From Microbulbifer agarilyticus S89 (lineage in GTDB: Bacteria; Pseudomonadota; Gammaproteobacteria; Pseudomonadales; Cellvibrionaceae), in assembly GCF_000220505.1 (NCBI RefSeq), contig NZ_AFPJ01000009.1, forward strand, positions 150,415-214,414: DNA of 64,000 nt, written 5' to 3'. A model generated the notes under the pieces. The model saw only the letters and a list, made by a program, of their open reading frames with translations. It made no database searches and had not been told where the DNA came from. The position numbers and the translations under genes were made by a program. The stretch's first letter is position 1. Every line of letters starts with the position of its first letter. Positions 25,405-35,307 of the stretch are shown here, one piece after another.

Positions 25405-26696
25405 TTTTTGTACCCATGTTCTGTACCCGCTTTGGGGCTTAAATATCGATCCCGCAAACGGGTTGAACGATTGACCAGAGACTGCGGCTTGCCATCAATC
25501 ATCACCAGCTCTGCAAACGAGGTAACCTCCAGCGGATCCCCGCTCCATAACACCAATTCCGCGGTGTTACCGGGTGCCAGCACGCCGGCATCCATCCCAA
25601 AGGTTTGCGCAACATTGGCGGTGATCGCGCGCACACCCTCCTCAAACGGCAATCCGTAAGCCACCGCATTTCCGGCTGCCTGCCGCGACAGGTAGCTATT
25701 GTGGGATCCGGCATAGCCCGGGCCGCTGATCGCAACCGTTACGCCCGCGTCATGCAGCAATGCCGCGTTGTCCATGCGTGCCCCCAATTTCTCGAAGGCA
25801 TCCGGGGTGTTCCCCATTACATCGACCACAACCGGCACGCGCGCTTTGGACAATTGTTCTGCAACCATCCAGCCTTCCGCGGCACCCACGAGAATCAACT
25901 TGAGCTGGTATTGGTTTGCGAGTGCGAGCAAATGCAGGATATCGCTTGCGCGGTCGGCATTGATCATCAGCGGCTGCTCACCGCGCAGCAGTGGCTGCAG
26001 GGACTCGAGATCGGCAACCGAGTAATCCAGCTCGCGCCACTCGCCGCGACGCACCTGATCCCGGTTCTCTGCATACTCCTGCGCCTGCGCCAGCGCATTC
26101 GCGATTTGCGCATACGCCATGGCACGGCTACCGCCGGCTAGCTCCGCACCATATTCACCAAAGTAAGCGCGCTGTACCAAATTGGGCTTGGTCACGCTGT
26201 CGAAATCGCCGGTCAGCTTGATCGCAAAGCCCTGCCCTGCGAACACCTTTTCACTGCTGTAAGGCAGAACAACCGCGCGGGTCAGGCCACCAGCCCGGTT
26301 GAACGGAATCAGAGTGGAATGCGGGTTAAACGCCACCACCGGGTCAAACCCGGCACCGATAGACTGCTCTTCGATCGCCCCATCGTTGGTGGAGGCCGCA
26401 GCGCCGATTTCCGTCAGCCCGAGCTCGCTGCTCGGCGCAATCAGTCCTGGCGTGATTACCTTACCGCGACCGTCGATTACCAGGTCCGCGGGAATATCCC
26501 CCAAATCCTCGGCAATCTGAGCAATCTGCCCGTCACGCACCAACAGGTCACCACTATCCAGGGTCCCCTGCTCGCTGAGCGTTACGATCTGGGCATCTTT
26601 TATCAGAATGGTTTCAGCACTTGCTGTACCAACCAGGCATACCAGACCGAACAAAGAAGCTTTTAGCTTGGTTTTCACATTGATTGAGATACCCAT
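25401..26696 (-). CDS. Amidohydrolase-like protein lacking metal ligands, exported
   Basis: A 431-residue protein with a signal peptide (cleavage near T-A-S-A, residue 27) and the composite beta-sandwich/barrel layout of amidohydrolases (I-L-I-K-D-A-Q-I-V at the start, G-N-T-A-E-L-V-L-W-S-G-D-P-L near the end). Where the family has the metal-binding H-x-H after P-G-x-I-D, this protein reads P-G-L-I-A-P-S-S-E-L (residues 83-92). The late catalytic Asp is also missing (V-A-I-S-G-P-G). It is therefore probably not a normal metallohydrolase. It is coupled to an intact paralogue by a TAATG overlap, which suggests a subunit or regulatory partner. Confidence 0.85.
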   Translation of the reverse strand: MGISINVKTKLKASLFGLVCLVGTASAETILIKDAQIVTLSEQGTLDSGDLLVRDGQIAQIAEDLGDIPADLVIDGRGKVITPGLIAPSSELGLTEIGAAASTNDGAIEEQSIGAGFDPVVAFNPHSTLIPFNRAGGLTRAVVLPYSSEKVFAGQGFAIKLTGDFDSVTKPNLVQRAYFGEYGAELAGGSRAMAYAQIANALAQAQEYAENRDQVRRGEWRELDYSVADLESLQPLLRGEQPLMINADRASDILHLLALANQYQLKLILVGAAEGWMVAEQLSKARVPVVVDVMGNTPDAFEKLGARMDNAALLHDAGVTVAISGPGYAGSHNSYLSRQAAGNAVAYGLPFEEGVRAITANVAQTFGMDAGVLAPGNTAELVLWSGDPLEVTSFAELVMIDGKPQSLVNRSTRLRDRYLSPKAGTEHGYKK

Positions 26697-28138
26697 TACT
26701 GCTGCCCTCCTTCCGGTAGGCGCTCACCTTCCGCATCCAGAATTCCCAGTTCAAAGTCCGTGTGCGGCTGGCGCGCGGGATCCGTGCGGTCGTACATCAG
26801 TACACCATCGATAAACACCTTGTCTGCCTTGGAGTAGACGCTAAACGGATTAGCAGACCAAACCACAACATCTGCCATCTTGCCCTCTTCCAGGGTGCCG
26901 GTGACGTCCTCAATACCCAGTGCTTTTGCCGGGTTGCTCGTCATCCACGCGACCGCATGGCGAGGTTCGATATGAAAACCCGCACGCTGGCCGGCAACCA
27001 TGGCTTTAGCCGTTTCTTCGTTGAGATGCTGGATGCCAACAGCAGAATCCGAATGAATCATGGCGCAGGCCTTTGCCTGGTCAACGATTGCGATATTGGC
27101 CTCGGTCATATCGAAGGCTTCGTGCTTGAAGCCCCACCAATCGGCCCACATTGCGGCACACACATTGTTTTCAGCCAGTAGATCGGCCACCTTGTAGGCT
27201 TCTACCGCGTGATGGAACGTAGAAATCTGAAAATCGTAGTCGCGTGCGATATCCATCATGATGGCCATTTCTTCGCCGCGATAGCAGTGGTTGTGCACGA
27301 GAATGTCGCCATTCAGAACACCAGCAAGGGTTTCGAGCTGAAGGTCACGCTCGGGTTCATCGCCGCCATTCTTATGGAAGTTCTCCCACTTCTCCTTATA
27401 CGCTGCAGCGTCAGTCCACGCTTTGCGATATCCCGCAACATTACCCATACGCGTGGAAGGCAAGGTGCCCTTGCCACCGTATACACGTTTCGGGTTTTCG
27501 CCACAGGCCATTTTCAGACCGTAGGGAGCACCCGGGAACTTCATGTCCTGTACGCTGCGGCCGGGGACATTTTTCAGGGTTACTGCACGGCCGCCAAACA
27601 GGTTCGCCGACCCAGGTAAAATCTGCAGGGTAGTTACGCCGCCCGCGAGCGCCAGAGGAAATTGGGGATCCTGCGTCCAAACGGAGTGCTCGGTCCATAC
27701 CTGAGCGGTATTCGGTGCGGTCATTTCGTTGCCGTCTTGGGAAGACTCGATAGACGGCACCGGGTAATTGCCCAGATGGGAATGCACGTCGATGATGCCC
27801 GGTGTCACCCATTTGCCCGCACCTTCAACAACCAGGCCCTTTTTCGGCACCTTCAGGTCTTTGCCAACCTCCGCGATCTTGCCATCCTCAAGCAACACGT
27901 CGGAGTTGAGCAGTTTTTCGCCGGTTCCAGTCAACACCGTGGCGCCGCGAATCAATACGGGCGTACTCTCTTGTGGGGTATACGTGCTGGGAAAGTCACC
28001 CTGACGGGCGAAATCCGGTCCATCCGTGGCCTTTTTGTCTTCACCGCCACAGGCAGCCAGTGTGGAAACAAGCAGCCCTCCACACACGGCCACGCACAAT
28101 CGCTCCAAGCCTTTCATCGATTCTGAAAATAATCGCAT
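26696..28138 (-). CDS. Amidohydrolase, lipoprotein, metal site intact
   Basis: A 480-residue protein from ATG 28138 (ATAGGAAG four bases upstream). The lipoprotein signal ends at L-A-A-C (Cys30). The first metal pair is present as D-V-H-S-H (His119, His121), with later candidates H-N-H, S-T-F-H-H and M-I-H-S-D-S. G-K-M-A-D-V-V-V-W closes the sandwich domain. It should hydrolyse a C-N bond, perhaps a dipeptide or cyclic amide, in the periplasm. It is first in an operon with the ligand-less paralogue and MAPEG. The substrate is unknown. Confidence 0.88.
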   Translation of the reverse strand: MRLFSESMKGLERLCVAVCGGLLVSTLAACGGEDKKATDGPDFARQGDFPSTYTPQESTPVLIRGATVLTGTGEKLLNSDVLLEDGKIAEVGKDLKVPKKGLVVEGAGKWVTPGIIDVHSHLGNYPVPSIESSQDGNEMTAPNTAQVWTEHSVWTQDPQFPLALAGGVTTLQILPGSANLFGGRAVTLKNVPGRSVQDMKFPGAPYGLKMACGENPKRVYGGKGTLPSTRMGNVAGYRKAWTDAAAYKEKWENFHKNGGDEPERDLQLETLAGVLNGDILVHNHCYRGEEMAIMMDIARDYDFQISTFHHAVEAYKVADLLAENNVCAAMWADWWGFKHEAFDMTEANIAIVDQAKACAMIHSDSAVGIQHLNEETAKAMVAGQRAGFHIEPRHAVAWMTSNPAKALGIEDVTGTLEEGKMADVVVWSANPFSVYSKADKVFIDGVLMYDRTDPARQPHTDFELGILDAEGERLPEGGQQ

Positions 28139-28344
28139 TCCGCTTCCTATCCCCCCAATGTCTATTAGGAAACCTTTCTCAATACCCGCCTCAATACCCA
28201 CGGATTCAACACCAATACTATGCTATCGGCAATACGGGATTACACAGCTACCCGAAATTGCCGGTTTACTAGACAATTTCAACAGGCCGTGTTGGAATTT
28301 ACTTCACTGATATAAGGGGGTGCCCCTCATCGCAGGAAGGGCCA

Positions 28345-29997
28345 ATGACAAATAAAAAAACAACAGAAAGCGGGCCGGACGGCCCCAGTAGTAACGGTGG
28401 AGAATTACCGCAGTCTTCCCAGGCGATGTATGAGGCCTTGCGCAAGAGTGAAGAGCGCTACCGGGAACTGGTCGAACACGCCAACTCCATTATCCTCCGC
28501 CTCGATCGCAACGGTCTGATTACCTTCTTTAACGAGTTTGCCCAAAAGTTTTTCGGCTACACGGAAGAGGAAATCCTCGGCCAGCATGCCGTCGGCACCA
28601 TCGTCCCGGAAAATGAAAGTACGGGCCGCGACCTCCGCCCCCTCCTCGATCACATCTGTCACCATCCCGACGAACATCGCTATAACGTCAACGAAAACAT
28701 CACCAAAAACGGAACACGTGTCTGGGTTGCATGGACCAACAAGCTTCTGACCGATGAAGCCGGTGAACCCGTTGGGGTACTGAGTATCGGGAGTGACATT
28801 ACCAGGCAGAGAAGGCTCGAAGAAGAGCTGCGCCAGGCACAGAAGATGCAGGCCATCGGGGAGTTAGCCGGTGGAATTGCCCATGACTTCAATAATATGG
28901 TGCATGGAATCGCCGGCTTTGCGGAAGTCATCCATCAGACAAGCTACGATGCCAAGGTTTCTGAATACGCCAACCAGATCTTAAACACCGCCCACCACGC
29001 GGCAGAGCTCACCGAACAACTGCTGACCTTTGCCCGCAAAGGCTCCTACCGCATCAATGAGTGCAACACGCACGACATCGTGCACGATGTCTGTGCGATG
29101 CTGAAGCGCACAATCGACCGCAGGATCGTCATCCGCCAGGACCTGCGTGCAAAGTTACCCCATATCAAAGGGGACTCCGCGCAGCTCAAAAGTGCCCTGC
29201 TCAACCTGGGTATCAACGCCAAGGATGCGATGGCCTCTGGTGGTGAATTGGTATTCTCCACCAGCGACATAACGGTGGACAACACCCTATCTATCTCCGA
29301 TTTCCAGCTAGAGCCAGGCCGGTACTTACGCATTAACGTGAGTGACACCGGAACTGGTATGACGGAAGAGACCCGCCAACGGATCTTCGAACCCTTCTTC
29401 ACTACCAAGGCTAGCGGCCGTGGTGCCGGGCTTGGCCTCGCCGCGGTATACGGGGCAATTCACCTGCACAAAGGCGCGATTCGCTGCCGCTCGACGCTGG
29501 GCGCAGGGACCTGTTTTGACCTCTACCTACCGGTTATTCCACACAAGACTGGCCATAAAGGCAAAAAGAAACCGGTACCCTGTGACACCGCGATTCATAT
29601 TGTTTTGGTGGATGATGAAGCGATCGTGCGCAATTACTCGAAGACCCTGTTTGAAATGCATGGCCACCAAGTAACGACGTTCGCCTCCGCGCCGGAAGCT
29701 ATCGAGTACTACCAGTGCAATTTCGCAGCCGTCGACCTGGTGCTGCTGGATATGATTATGCCGGATATGGACGGGCAACAACTGTTCGCTGAACTCAAGC
29801 AGATCAATCCGGCGATCAAGGCAATCCTTTCCACCGGTTACAGCGTGGAAAGCAAGGTACAGGAACTGCTGGCAGACGGCATTCTAGACTGCATCAAGAA
29901 GCCGTTTACCTACGAGCAGCTGGAACAACGCATTGCTGCCCTCTTCGGTGATGATGAGAAGGCACCGGTGCACGCTAATAGTGGACAATTTTTATGA
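28345..29997 (+). CDS. Hybrid histidine kinase with PAS and receiver domains
   Basis: A 550-residue cytosolic sensor kinase with no membrane segment. A PAS domain covers about 35-155 ([12 protein letters not shown], then a PAC end [12 protein letters not shown]). The dimerisation helix carries the phospho-accepting His180 in G-G-I-A-H-D-F-N-N. The ATPase domain has [16 protein letters not shown] and G-A-G-L-G-L. The C-terminal receiver has acidic V-D-D-E and phosphorylatable Asp469 in L-L-D-M-I-M-P-D. The AHDFNN type usually signals through its own receiver. AGGAAGGG precedes ATG 28345. No partner regulator is adjacent. Confidence 0.93.
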   Translation: MTNKKTTESGPDGPSSNGGELPQSSQAMYEALRKSEERYRELVEHANSIILRLDRNGLITFFNEFAQKFFGYTEEEILGQHAVGTIVPENESTGRDLRPLLDHICHHPDEHRYNVNENITKNGTRVWVAWTNKLLTDEAGEPVGVLSIGSDITRQRRLEEELRQAQKMQAIGELAGGIAHDFNNMVHGIAGFAEVIHQTSYDAKVSEYANQILNTAHHAAELTEQLLTFARKGSYRINECNTHDIVHDVCAMLKRTIDRRIVIRQDLRAKLPHIKGDSAQLKSALLNLGINAKDAMASGGELVFSTSDITVDNTLSISDFQLEPGRYLRINVSDTGTGMTEETRQRIFEPFFTTKASGRGAGLGLAAVYGAIHLHKGAIRCRSTLGAGTCFDLYLPVIPHKTGHKGKKKPVPCDTAIHIVLVDDEAIVRNYSKTLFEMHGHQVTTFASAPEAIEYYQCNFAAVDLVLLDMIMPDMDGQQLFAELKQINPAIKAILSTGYSVESKVQELLADGILDCIKKPFTYEQLEQRIAALFGDDEKAPVHANSGQFL

Positions 29998-30316
29998 TTT
30001 TCTCGCCGTTATCGCATTCACCGATAATCTCCGGTTTGGAGATGAGTGACCCGGCCTGCACGACCACATTGGAAGGATAGGAAACAAAGCAGGCTAAATT
30101 GAAATTGACAGCCCAGTTACAGCGGATAATGCCATCATCTTCCTCATAGAAGCGTTCCTGACAGAAACTCAAATACGGGCTCTGCCCTCCTCCCGGCTGC
30201 CCCTGGCCAACCGCTTCCTTGTCATCGTCTGCACTCGCCGGAAGTGAGGGCAGCCCTATAAACAACGCACACGATACTGCCAAACTACTCGCGGACAACT
30301 TATAGCGGTGACCCAT
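29975..30316 (-). CDS. Small secreted protein with four cysteines
   Basis: A 113-residue protein from ATG 30316 (GAGG upstream). A signal peptide ends at L-P-A-S-A, then the mature part starts D-D-D-K. Four cysteines remain in the mature chain (S-F-C-Q, I-R-C-N, L-A-C-F, G-E-C-D), enough for two disulfides in the periplasm or outside. No family is recognised. Its last 23 bases overlap the end of the convergent histidine kinase gene. Confidence 0.65.
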   Translation of the reverse strand: MGHRYKLSASSLAVSCALFIGLPSLPASADDDKEAVGQGQPGGGQSPYLSFCQERFYEEDDGIIRCNWAVNFNLACFVSYPSNVVVQAGSLISKPEIIGECDNGEKIIKIVHY

Positions 30317-30530
30317 AGGCAAACCTCTCGGCCGTGCACCAAAACGACAACAGAATCGATAGACTCACCCACGCTTTCGCGGGTAACTGCTCTTAAGCGT
30401 AGCAGCTCTGGCGGGGTTTTCATTGCGATGCCACGCGCATACACTCCGCATCGCCCAATTCGCGCACGACTGACTGAAGGGTCGGCGCAACGCCTGCTAT
30501 GATGCGCATTCACCCGGATATCAATACACC

Positions 30531-30926
30531 ATGAACACACCTACTCACCAGACAGAGCCAGCGTGCCCCTGTGGTTCCGGCAAGTCCTTCACCCAGTGTT
30601 GCGACCTGTACCTATCCGGGAAAACCTACCCAAACACCGCTGAGTCCCTGATGCGCAGCCGTTACTGCGCTTATGTGACCGGTAACCTGCCGTATCTGAA
30701 AAAAAGCTGGCACCCAGACACCTGCCCGGAACTCAGCGAGCAGGATTTACACACCAAGTGGCTCAGGTTGGACGTTATTAAGGCGAAAAAGGGACTGAAA
30801 CGATCGATCGTCGAATTTAAGGCCTGGTATCAAGACGGCGACAAGGAATGTGCCCTGCACGAAATATCGCTGTTTAAGCTACACAAGAAGCGCTGGGTGT
30901 ACGTGGAACCGCTGGAATCCTGGTGA
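30531..30926 (+). CDS. YchJ-like protein with SEC-C zinc motif
   Basis: A 131-residue protein of the YchJ/UPF0225 family. The N-terminal SEC-C motif is C-P-C-G-S-G-K-S-F-T-Q-C-C, a zinc-binding knuckle as in the SecA tail. It is followed by the family sequence E-S-L-M-R-S-R-Y-C-A-Y and an NTF2-like body with W-Y-Q-D-G and a late W-V-Y-V-E. The function is unknown. Its stop overlaps the truC start (TGATG), so the two are co-translated. Confidence 0.9.
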   Translation: MNTPTHQTEPACPCGSGKSFTQCCDLYLSGKTYPNTAESLMRSRYCAYVTGNLPYLKKSWHPDTCPELSEQDLHTKWLRLDVIKAKKGLKRSIVEFKAWYQDGDKECALHEISLFKLHKKRWVYVEPLESW

Positions 30927-31657
30927 TGACCCCCGAACTGATATTTGAGGACGACCACCTGATCGCCGCCTACAAACCCGAGGGATGGCTGGTGCATCGT
31001 TCGTCTATCGACAAGCACGAAGATCGCATCCTGCTGCAATACCTTCGCGATCTGGTAGGACAACACCTCTACCCGGTGCACCGGCTGGACAAACCTACCT
31101 CCGGGGTCATCGTATTCGGCAAAAGCGGGGATAGCGCGGCAAGGCTGCAAGCGCAGCTAGACTGTGACTCATCTGTGAAGCAATACATTGCGGTGTGCCG
31201 GGGTTTTTGCCCCGAACAAGGGGTTATCGACCACCCGCTCCCTCCAGTTGCCGACTTTAAACATCAGCGCAAACGGCCGAAGAGCGAGTTGCCTCGACAG
31301 GAAGCCATCACCCACTTCCGGCGCCTGGACACGGTAGAGCTGCCGGTTGCGGTAGATCGCTACCCCAATAGTCGCTACTCTCTGGTGCAGATTGAATTGC
31401 AGACTGGGCGCCGCCATCAGATCCGTCGGCATTTCAAACACCTATCCCACCCATTGATTGGCTGCCCGAAATACGGCAAATCCACGCACAATCGGTTTTT
31501 TGCCGAGCAGCTGCATTGCGCACGGTTGTTGCTGCACGCTTATCGGCTATCGATACGACATCCGGTGACTGAGGAGAGACTAGAGTTGGTCGCCAAACCT
31601 CGGGGATGCTTTATGTCGCTCATCGATCAGTTTGGCTGGCAACTGCCAGCCAACTGA
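30926..31657 (+). CDS. truC: tRNA pseudouridine(65) synthase
   Basis: A 243-residue RluA-family pseudouridine synthase, closest to TruC, which modifies U65 in the T arm of several tRNAs. The catalytic Asp55 is in H-R-L-D-K-P-T-S-G, and the second motif L-Q-T-G-R-R-H-Q-I-R-R-H-F-K lies near 165. I choose ATG 30926 (TGATG overlap) over the GTG one codon earlier. The length suits TruC, which lacks the S4 domain of RluC/D. The family call is firm; the exact target U65 is inferred. Confidence 0.88.
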   Translation: MTPELIFEDDHLIAAYKPEGWLVHRSSIDKHEDRILLQYLRDLVGQHLYPVHRLDKPTSGVIVFGKSGDSAARLQAQLDCDSSVKQYIAVCRGFCPEQGVIDHPLPPVADFKHQRKRPKSELPRQEAITHFRRLDTVELPVAVDRYPNSRYSLVQIELQTGRRHQIRRHFKHLSHPLIGCPKYGKSTHNRFFAEQLHCARLLLHAYRLSIRHPVTEERLELVAKPRGCFMSLIDQFGWQLPAN

Positions 31658-31671
31658 TATACGCGCAATTT

Positions 31672-33147
31672 CTATTGCGCGCCCTGCAACCCCCTTACGT
31701 CTACCAGCTCGCCATCCAGAATGGCCGCCTTCACGCCATTGACGTCGGAAAGCAGAAAGGTCGCATTGCGCCGTCTAGCGGGCAGTTCACCCTGCAACCG
31801 CTGGGGGTTTAACACTACGGGCAGTTGGGTCTCTTTGACCAACAATGCCTCGTCCCCTTCGAAGTAGGCTACTCCGTCCTGGAGCAACGCCAGATAGCGC
31901 TCGTCCGTCAGCTCAAGAGGCGCATCCCCGTCCAGTAAAAATGCCTTGGGCATCTGGTACCGAGCACCGCCCGCATCGTAATCGAGGAATCCGGCCAAAT
32001 TTGAGAGATCACCCACATCCGCAACCGAAGTTTGTCCGTAACGCTTACGGATTGCCAGATCCGTGCGATACGCCAGATCACCTTGCCCAGCACCTACATT
32101 GCGAATTTTAAGATCGACCAGTGCATCATCCTCATTCAGTGGAATAGCCTCATAGGTCGCGCGCGAGGTGGACAAATAAGATCCCGACGCAATGCTGTCG
32201 ATCGCAGTCACCAGCATCTCAAAATTCATGTGCCGGGCAACCTGTCGATTGGGATCATTCGGATGCGCACCGGATTCAATCAAGATAGTGCTAATGCCCA
32301 TTTCGGAAAAGGTGTCGCCAAAGGCTCGCCAGGCATAGGTGTCGTCATAGCGGCCGATATTGGCACCAATCACTGGCTGGATTTTTTCAACCATGACGCT
32401 GATCAGCTGCATGGCGTTTCCACGACTGGTATTGATGTCGCGCTCTACATTAAAGGCAGGCGCCAATACCGAAATCGTCGCCGCCTCACCGCTATCGCCC
32501 ACCCCGTAGTAACTGCCTTGGTCGTGCAGGTTAAAGCCAAACTGTGGCTTAAACTCTTTTGCCAGCTGCATCAGAACCCGCCCCTCTGGCGACTGCAGCG
32601 CCTTGGCATCGCGGTTGATATCAAAGCTCTGCGCATTGTGCCGCGTATTTCGCTCGGCACCATCAGGGTTAAGCATAGGCACAATCAGCAGACTAAGTTC
32701 ACCCATCCACTGATCCCGCCATGCAGCCTGCTCTGGCGCGGTGATGTAATTCAGCAGATCAAACAGCGCGGGCGTTGCTGTTGGTTCGTCACCATGCATC
32801 TGCGACCACAACATCACCCGCGTCTCGCCCTCGCCGAGGGCAATACTGTACAACGGACGTTTCTCGTAGGATTCGCCGATCTGCTTTACGGTCAGTAGCG
32901 GATGCTCACGAAGCCCTTCTATCAGCGGCAGTATGTCAGACTGGCGGATCACAGGCTGATCCAACCCAGGGGTTTTATACTCTTGGTAGATTTCCATTTC
33001 GACCACACGCTCACTCCCTGCAACATCCGTTACTTGCTCTTCCTTGCCACAACCGCCAAGAAGAACTCCCGCCAACGCCATTGACATAAGCGCGAATCGC
33101 CCGGTGCGCGTATATGCAGTTTTTACTGTCCTCAATGAAATACTCAC
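31672..33147 (-). CDS. M14 family zinc carboxypeptidase, lipoprotein
   Basis: A 491-residue protein. The GTG start has AGGGG six bases upstream; the lipobox is L-G-G-C (Cys33). The M14 domain shows zinc ligands in Q-M-H-G-D-E (His and Glu), the R-N-T-R/N-R-D-A substrate region, N-L-H-D-Q-G for the third ligand, and a catalytic Glu in I-L-I-E-S-G. The C-terminal 150 residues form an extra domain. It should cleave C-terminal residues or peptidoglycan peptides in the envelope. Convergent with truC, only 14 bases apart. Confidence 0.9.
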   Translation of the reverse strand: MSISLRTVKTAYTRTGRFALMSMALAGVLLGGCGKEEQVTDVAGSERVVEMEIYQEYKTPGLDQPVIRQSDILPLIEGLREHPLLTVKQIGESYEKRPLYSIALGEGETRVMLWSQMHGDEPTATPALFDLLNYITAPEQAAWRDQWMGELSLLIVPMLNPDGAERNTRHNAQSFDINRDAKALQSPEGRVLMQLAKEFKPQFGFNLHDQGSYYGVGDSGEAATISVLAPAFNVERDINTSRGNAMQLISVMVEKIQPVIGANIGRYDDTYAWRAFGDTFSEMGISTILIESGAHPNDPNRQVARHMNFEMLVTAIDSIASGSYLSTSRATYEAIPLNEDDALVDLKIRNVGAGQGDLAYRTDLAIRKRYGQTSVADVGDLSNLAGFLDYDAGGARYQMPKAFLLDGDAPLELTDERYLALLQDGVAYFEGDEALLVKETQLPVVLNPQRLQGELPARRRNATFLLSDVNGVKAAILDGELVDVRGLQGAQ

Positions 33148-33199
33148 TTTTTGCCCCTAGTGCCATCGATTAATCGTTTTGCAAACGCCATCAACGCCG

Positions 33200-34045
33200 T
33201 TAACGCCCATCAGTCGCCGCCGGCCACCAACCAGTATTCACCGGTCGGTCTCTGGTAAAGTCGGTATAATCACGTCGTAAATCAAATGTGTGCGTGTTGT
33301 ATGGCCGCTGAATGATCAGCGCATCGTGCAGGCACCAACCGGCGCCCTCGGCACAGCCAGAATCCACGTCTAACGCAACATATTGAATCCTCTCAGGGTA
33401 TCGCGCCTCCGTTGCCAACATATCAGCATGATTAGACGAGCGACTCCCGGTGACCCTGTCGTGGGCCGCCACCGCCCGGCCACGGGCGATAAGCTCCAAT
33501 GCGGACTGACCCAGCGCCAAATCGTCTCCCTCCAACCCTTCGCCAGAGCCGCCATCGAGGTTTATGTAGGTAACGGCATTCGATAGCCGTGCACGCAGGC
33601 GCTTATCGTCCGCCACCAGGTTTAGCCACTGATGAGCCGGAAAACTGCCGCTAGAGTGCGCAACCAGTACAACACGCCGAATAGACTGATCTTTCCGCAG
33701 CCGATCGATACTGGCGACGATGGGCAACTCCCGTTGCTGATAGAAAACACTTCGTGGCCCAGCAAATATCCATGCCAGATCGACCGCGCTCGCCACCGGT
33801 TGTCGGAGCAACTCCGAGGCCCATTGCTCGGCCCACTCGCGCTTTACCGAGTAACCCGGAAACAGCACCAGCATCACACTTCCTTCCCCAGAGTTGCGCT
33901 GAGTTTCCGACCAGAGTGGATCCAGCGTTCGCCAAACCCAATGTTGGGTCGGCGAATTAACCTTGCGCTCGGTAATTGCCTCTACGCCCGGCGCGCACGC
34001 CCCCATCACGATCCAAAGCAGCACACCAGAAAAAGTTCGACACAT
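33200..34045 (-). CDS. Putative lipoprotein alpha/beta hydrolase
   Basis: About 281 residues from ATG 34045 (AGGG upstream); longer starts exist but leave the signal peptide internal. The lipobox is M-G-A-C. The core resembles an alpha/beta hydrolase with nucleophile elbow A-H-S-S-G-S-F, preceded by L-V-L-F-P-G-Y-S. Later Asp and His residues (I-N-L-D-G-G, L-H-D-A-L) could complete the triad. I do not recognise the family, and the substrate is unknown. Confidence 0.7.
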   Translation of the reverse strand: MCRTFSGVLLWIVMGACAPGVEAITERKVNSPTQHWVWRTLDPLWSETQRNSGEGSVMLVLFPGYSVKREWAEQWASELLRQPVASAVDLAWIFAGPRSVFYQQRELPIVASIDRLRKDQSIRRVVLVAHSSGSFPAHQWLNLVADDKRLRARLSNAVTYINLDGGSGEGLEGDDLALGQSALELIARGRAVAAHDRVTGSRSSNHADMLATEARYPERIQYVALDVDSGCAEGAGWCLHDALIIQRPYNTHTFDLRRDYTDFTRDRPVNTGWWPAATDGR

Positions 34046-34237
34046 GACGCCCTGCAATCCCTGTTTATTTTCTTTTATCACGCCTTCCGGAAAACCTATA
34101 TGCTGCGGTAAGGTAATCACAATGTACACGGCATGGGAAATCGTCATCTATCACTACTACCGATAGATGGGGCCAGCGCACGAGAACGGACAGACAGCCT
34201 GACGGACTTCCGGGGCACCCGAATTGAGTGAAGAACC

Positions 34238-35242
34238 ATGAGAAAAATACTGATTTTTGCTTTGCTATTCGTTACTGCCCCGGCATGGGCAGAGAAATAT
34301 GGGCTGGTGCTCCATGGTGGCGCGGGCACGATCACCCGCGCCAAGCTCACGGACAAACAGGAATCCGAACTTCGCGCGAAGCTAGCGGAGGCCCGGGATG
34401 CCGGCTACAAGGTACTGGAGCAAGGTGGCTCCTCCCTGCAAGCGGTAACCACCGCCATCATTATTCTCGAAGATTCCCCGCTGTTTAACGCGGGCAAAGG
34501 CGCTGTGTACACTTTTGATGGGGCGCATGAGTTGGATGCCTCGATCATGGATGGCAGCAATCGCAAAGCGGGTGCCGTGGCCGGCGTAAAAACTGTCCGC
34601 AACCCGATCCTGGCGGCCCAAGCCGTCATGAATCAATCTGACCACGTCATGCTGGCAGGCACCGGCGCTGATGCCTTTGCCCGCCACGTCGGGTTGCCGC
34701 AGGTAGAAAACAGCTATTTCGATACCGAATTTCGCCTCAAGCAACTTGAGCAAGCGAAGCAGAAAATTGAAGACGAAGGCACATCCTTCAATATTACCGA
34801 TAGCGACTACAAATACGGCACGGTCGGCGTTGCCGCGCTCGACAAGCAAGGTAACCTCGCGGCCGGCACCTCCACCGGCGGCATGACCGCCAAGCGCTGG
34901 GGCCGTGTGGGCGACTCTCCCATCATTGGTGCAGGGACCTGGGCAGACAACAACAGCTGTGCCGTTTCCGCTACCGGTCACGGGGAATACTTTATCCGCT
35001 ATCACGTGGCCGCGGATATCTGTAGCAGAAAGCTATACCGCGACCTGCCACTGACAACCGCCGCGCGAGAAGTGATCCACGATGTTCTGCTGCCCGCCGG
35101 CGGTACCGGTGGCATTGTCGCCATGGATCGAGCCGGCAATATTGCAATGGAATTCAATACCGAGGGTATGTACCGGGCCTGGCGCCTGTCGGATAACTCT
35201 GCGGGTGTCGCAATTTATAGTGATCAGGAGGAAGCCCCCTGA
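34238..35242 (+). CDS. Isoaspartyl peptidase / L-asparaginase (Ntn hydrolase), exported
   Basis: A 334-residue precursor with a Sec signal peptide (cleavage near P-A-W-A, residue 18). The alpha subunit begins L-V-L-H-G-G-A-G. Autocleavage is expected before the nucleophile Thr195 in K-Y-G-T-V-G-V-A. The beta subunit has G-T-S-T-G-G and G-A-G-T-W-A-D, typical of type III asparaginases (IaaA). It removes isoaspartyl residues from dipeptides and hydrolyses asparagine, here in the periplasm. Confidence 0.93.
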   Translation: MRKILIFALLFVTAPAWAEKYGLVLHGGAGTITRAKLTDKQESELRAKLAEARDAGYKVLEQGGSSLQAVTTAIIILEDSPLFNAGKGAVYTFDGAHELDASIMDGSNRKAGAVAGVKTVRNPILAAQAVMNQSDHVMLAGTGADAFARHVGLPQVENSYFDTEFRLKQLEQAKQKIEDEGTSFNITDSDYKYGTVGVAALDKQGNLAAGTSTGGMTAKRWGRVGDSPIIGAGTWADNNSCAVSATGHGEYFIRYHVAADICSRKLYRDLPLTTAAREVIHDVLLPAGGTGGIVAMDRAGNIAMEFNTEGMYRAWRLSDNSAGVAIYSDQEEAP

Positions 35243-35251
35243 ACAGGGGGC
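35234..35251 (+). terminator. Hairpin overlapping the asparaginase stop codon (weak terminator candidate)
   Basis: GCCCCCT (35234-35240) and AGGGGGC (35245-35251) form a perfect 7-bp stem with loop GAAC. The stop codon TGA (35240-35242) lies at the stem-loop junction. No T-run follows, so termination is doubtful. Confidence 0.4.
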
Positions 35252-35307
35252 GGTAAGCTCGGCGCAATTTCGGCTGCGTTCCCAGCCGCATCAACCGCTC
35301 ATCCTCA

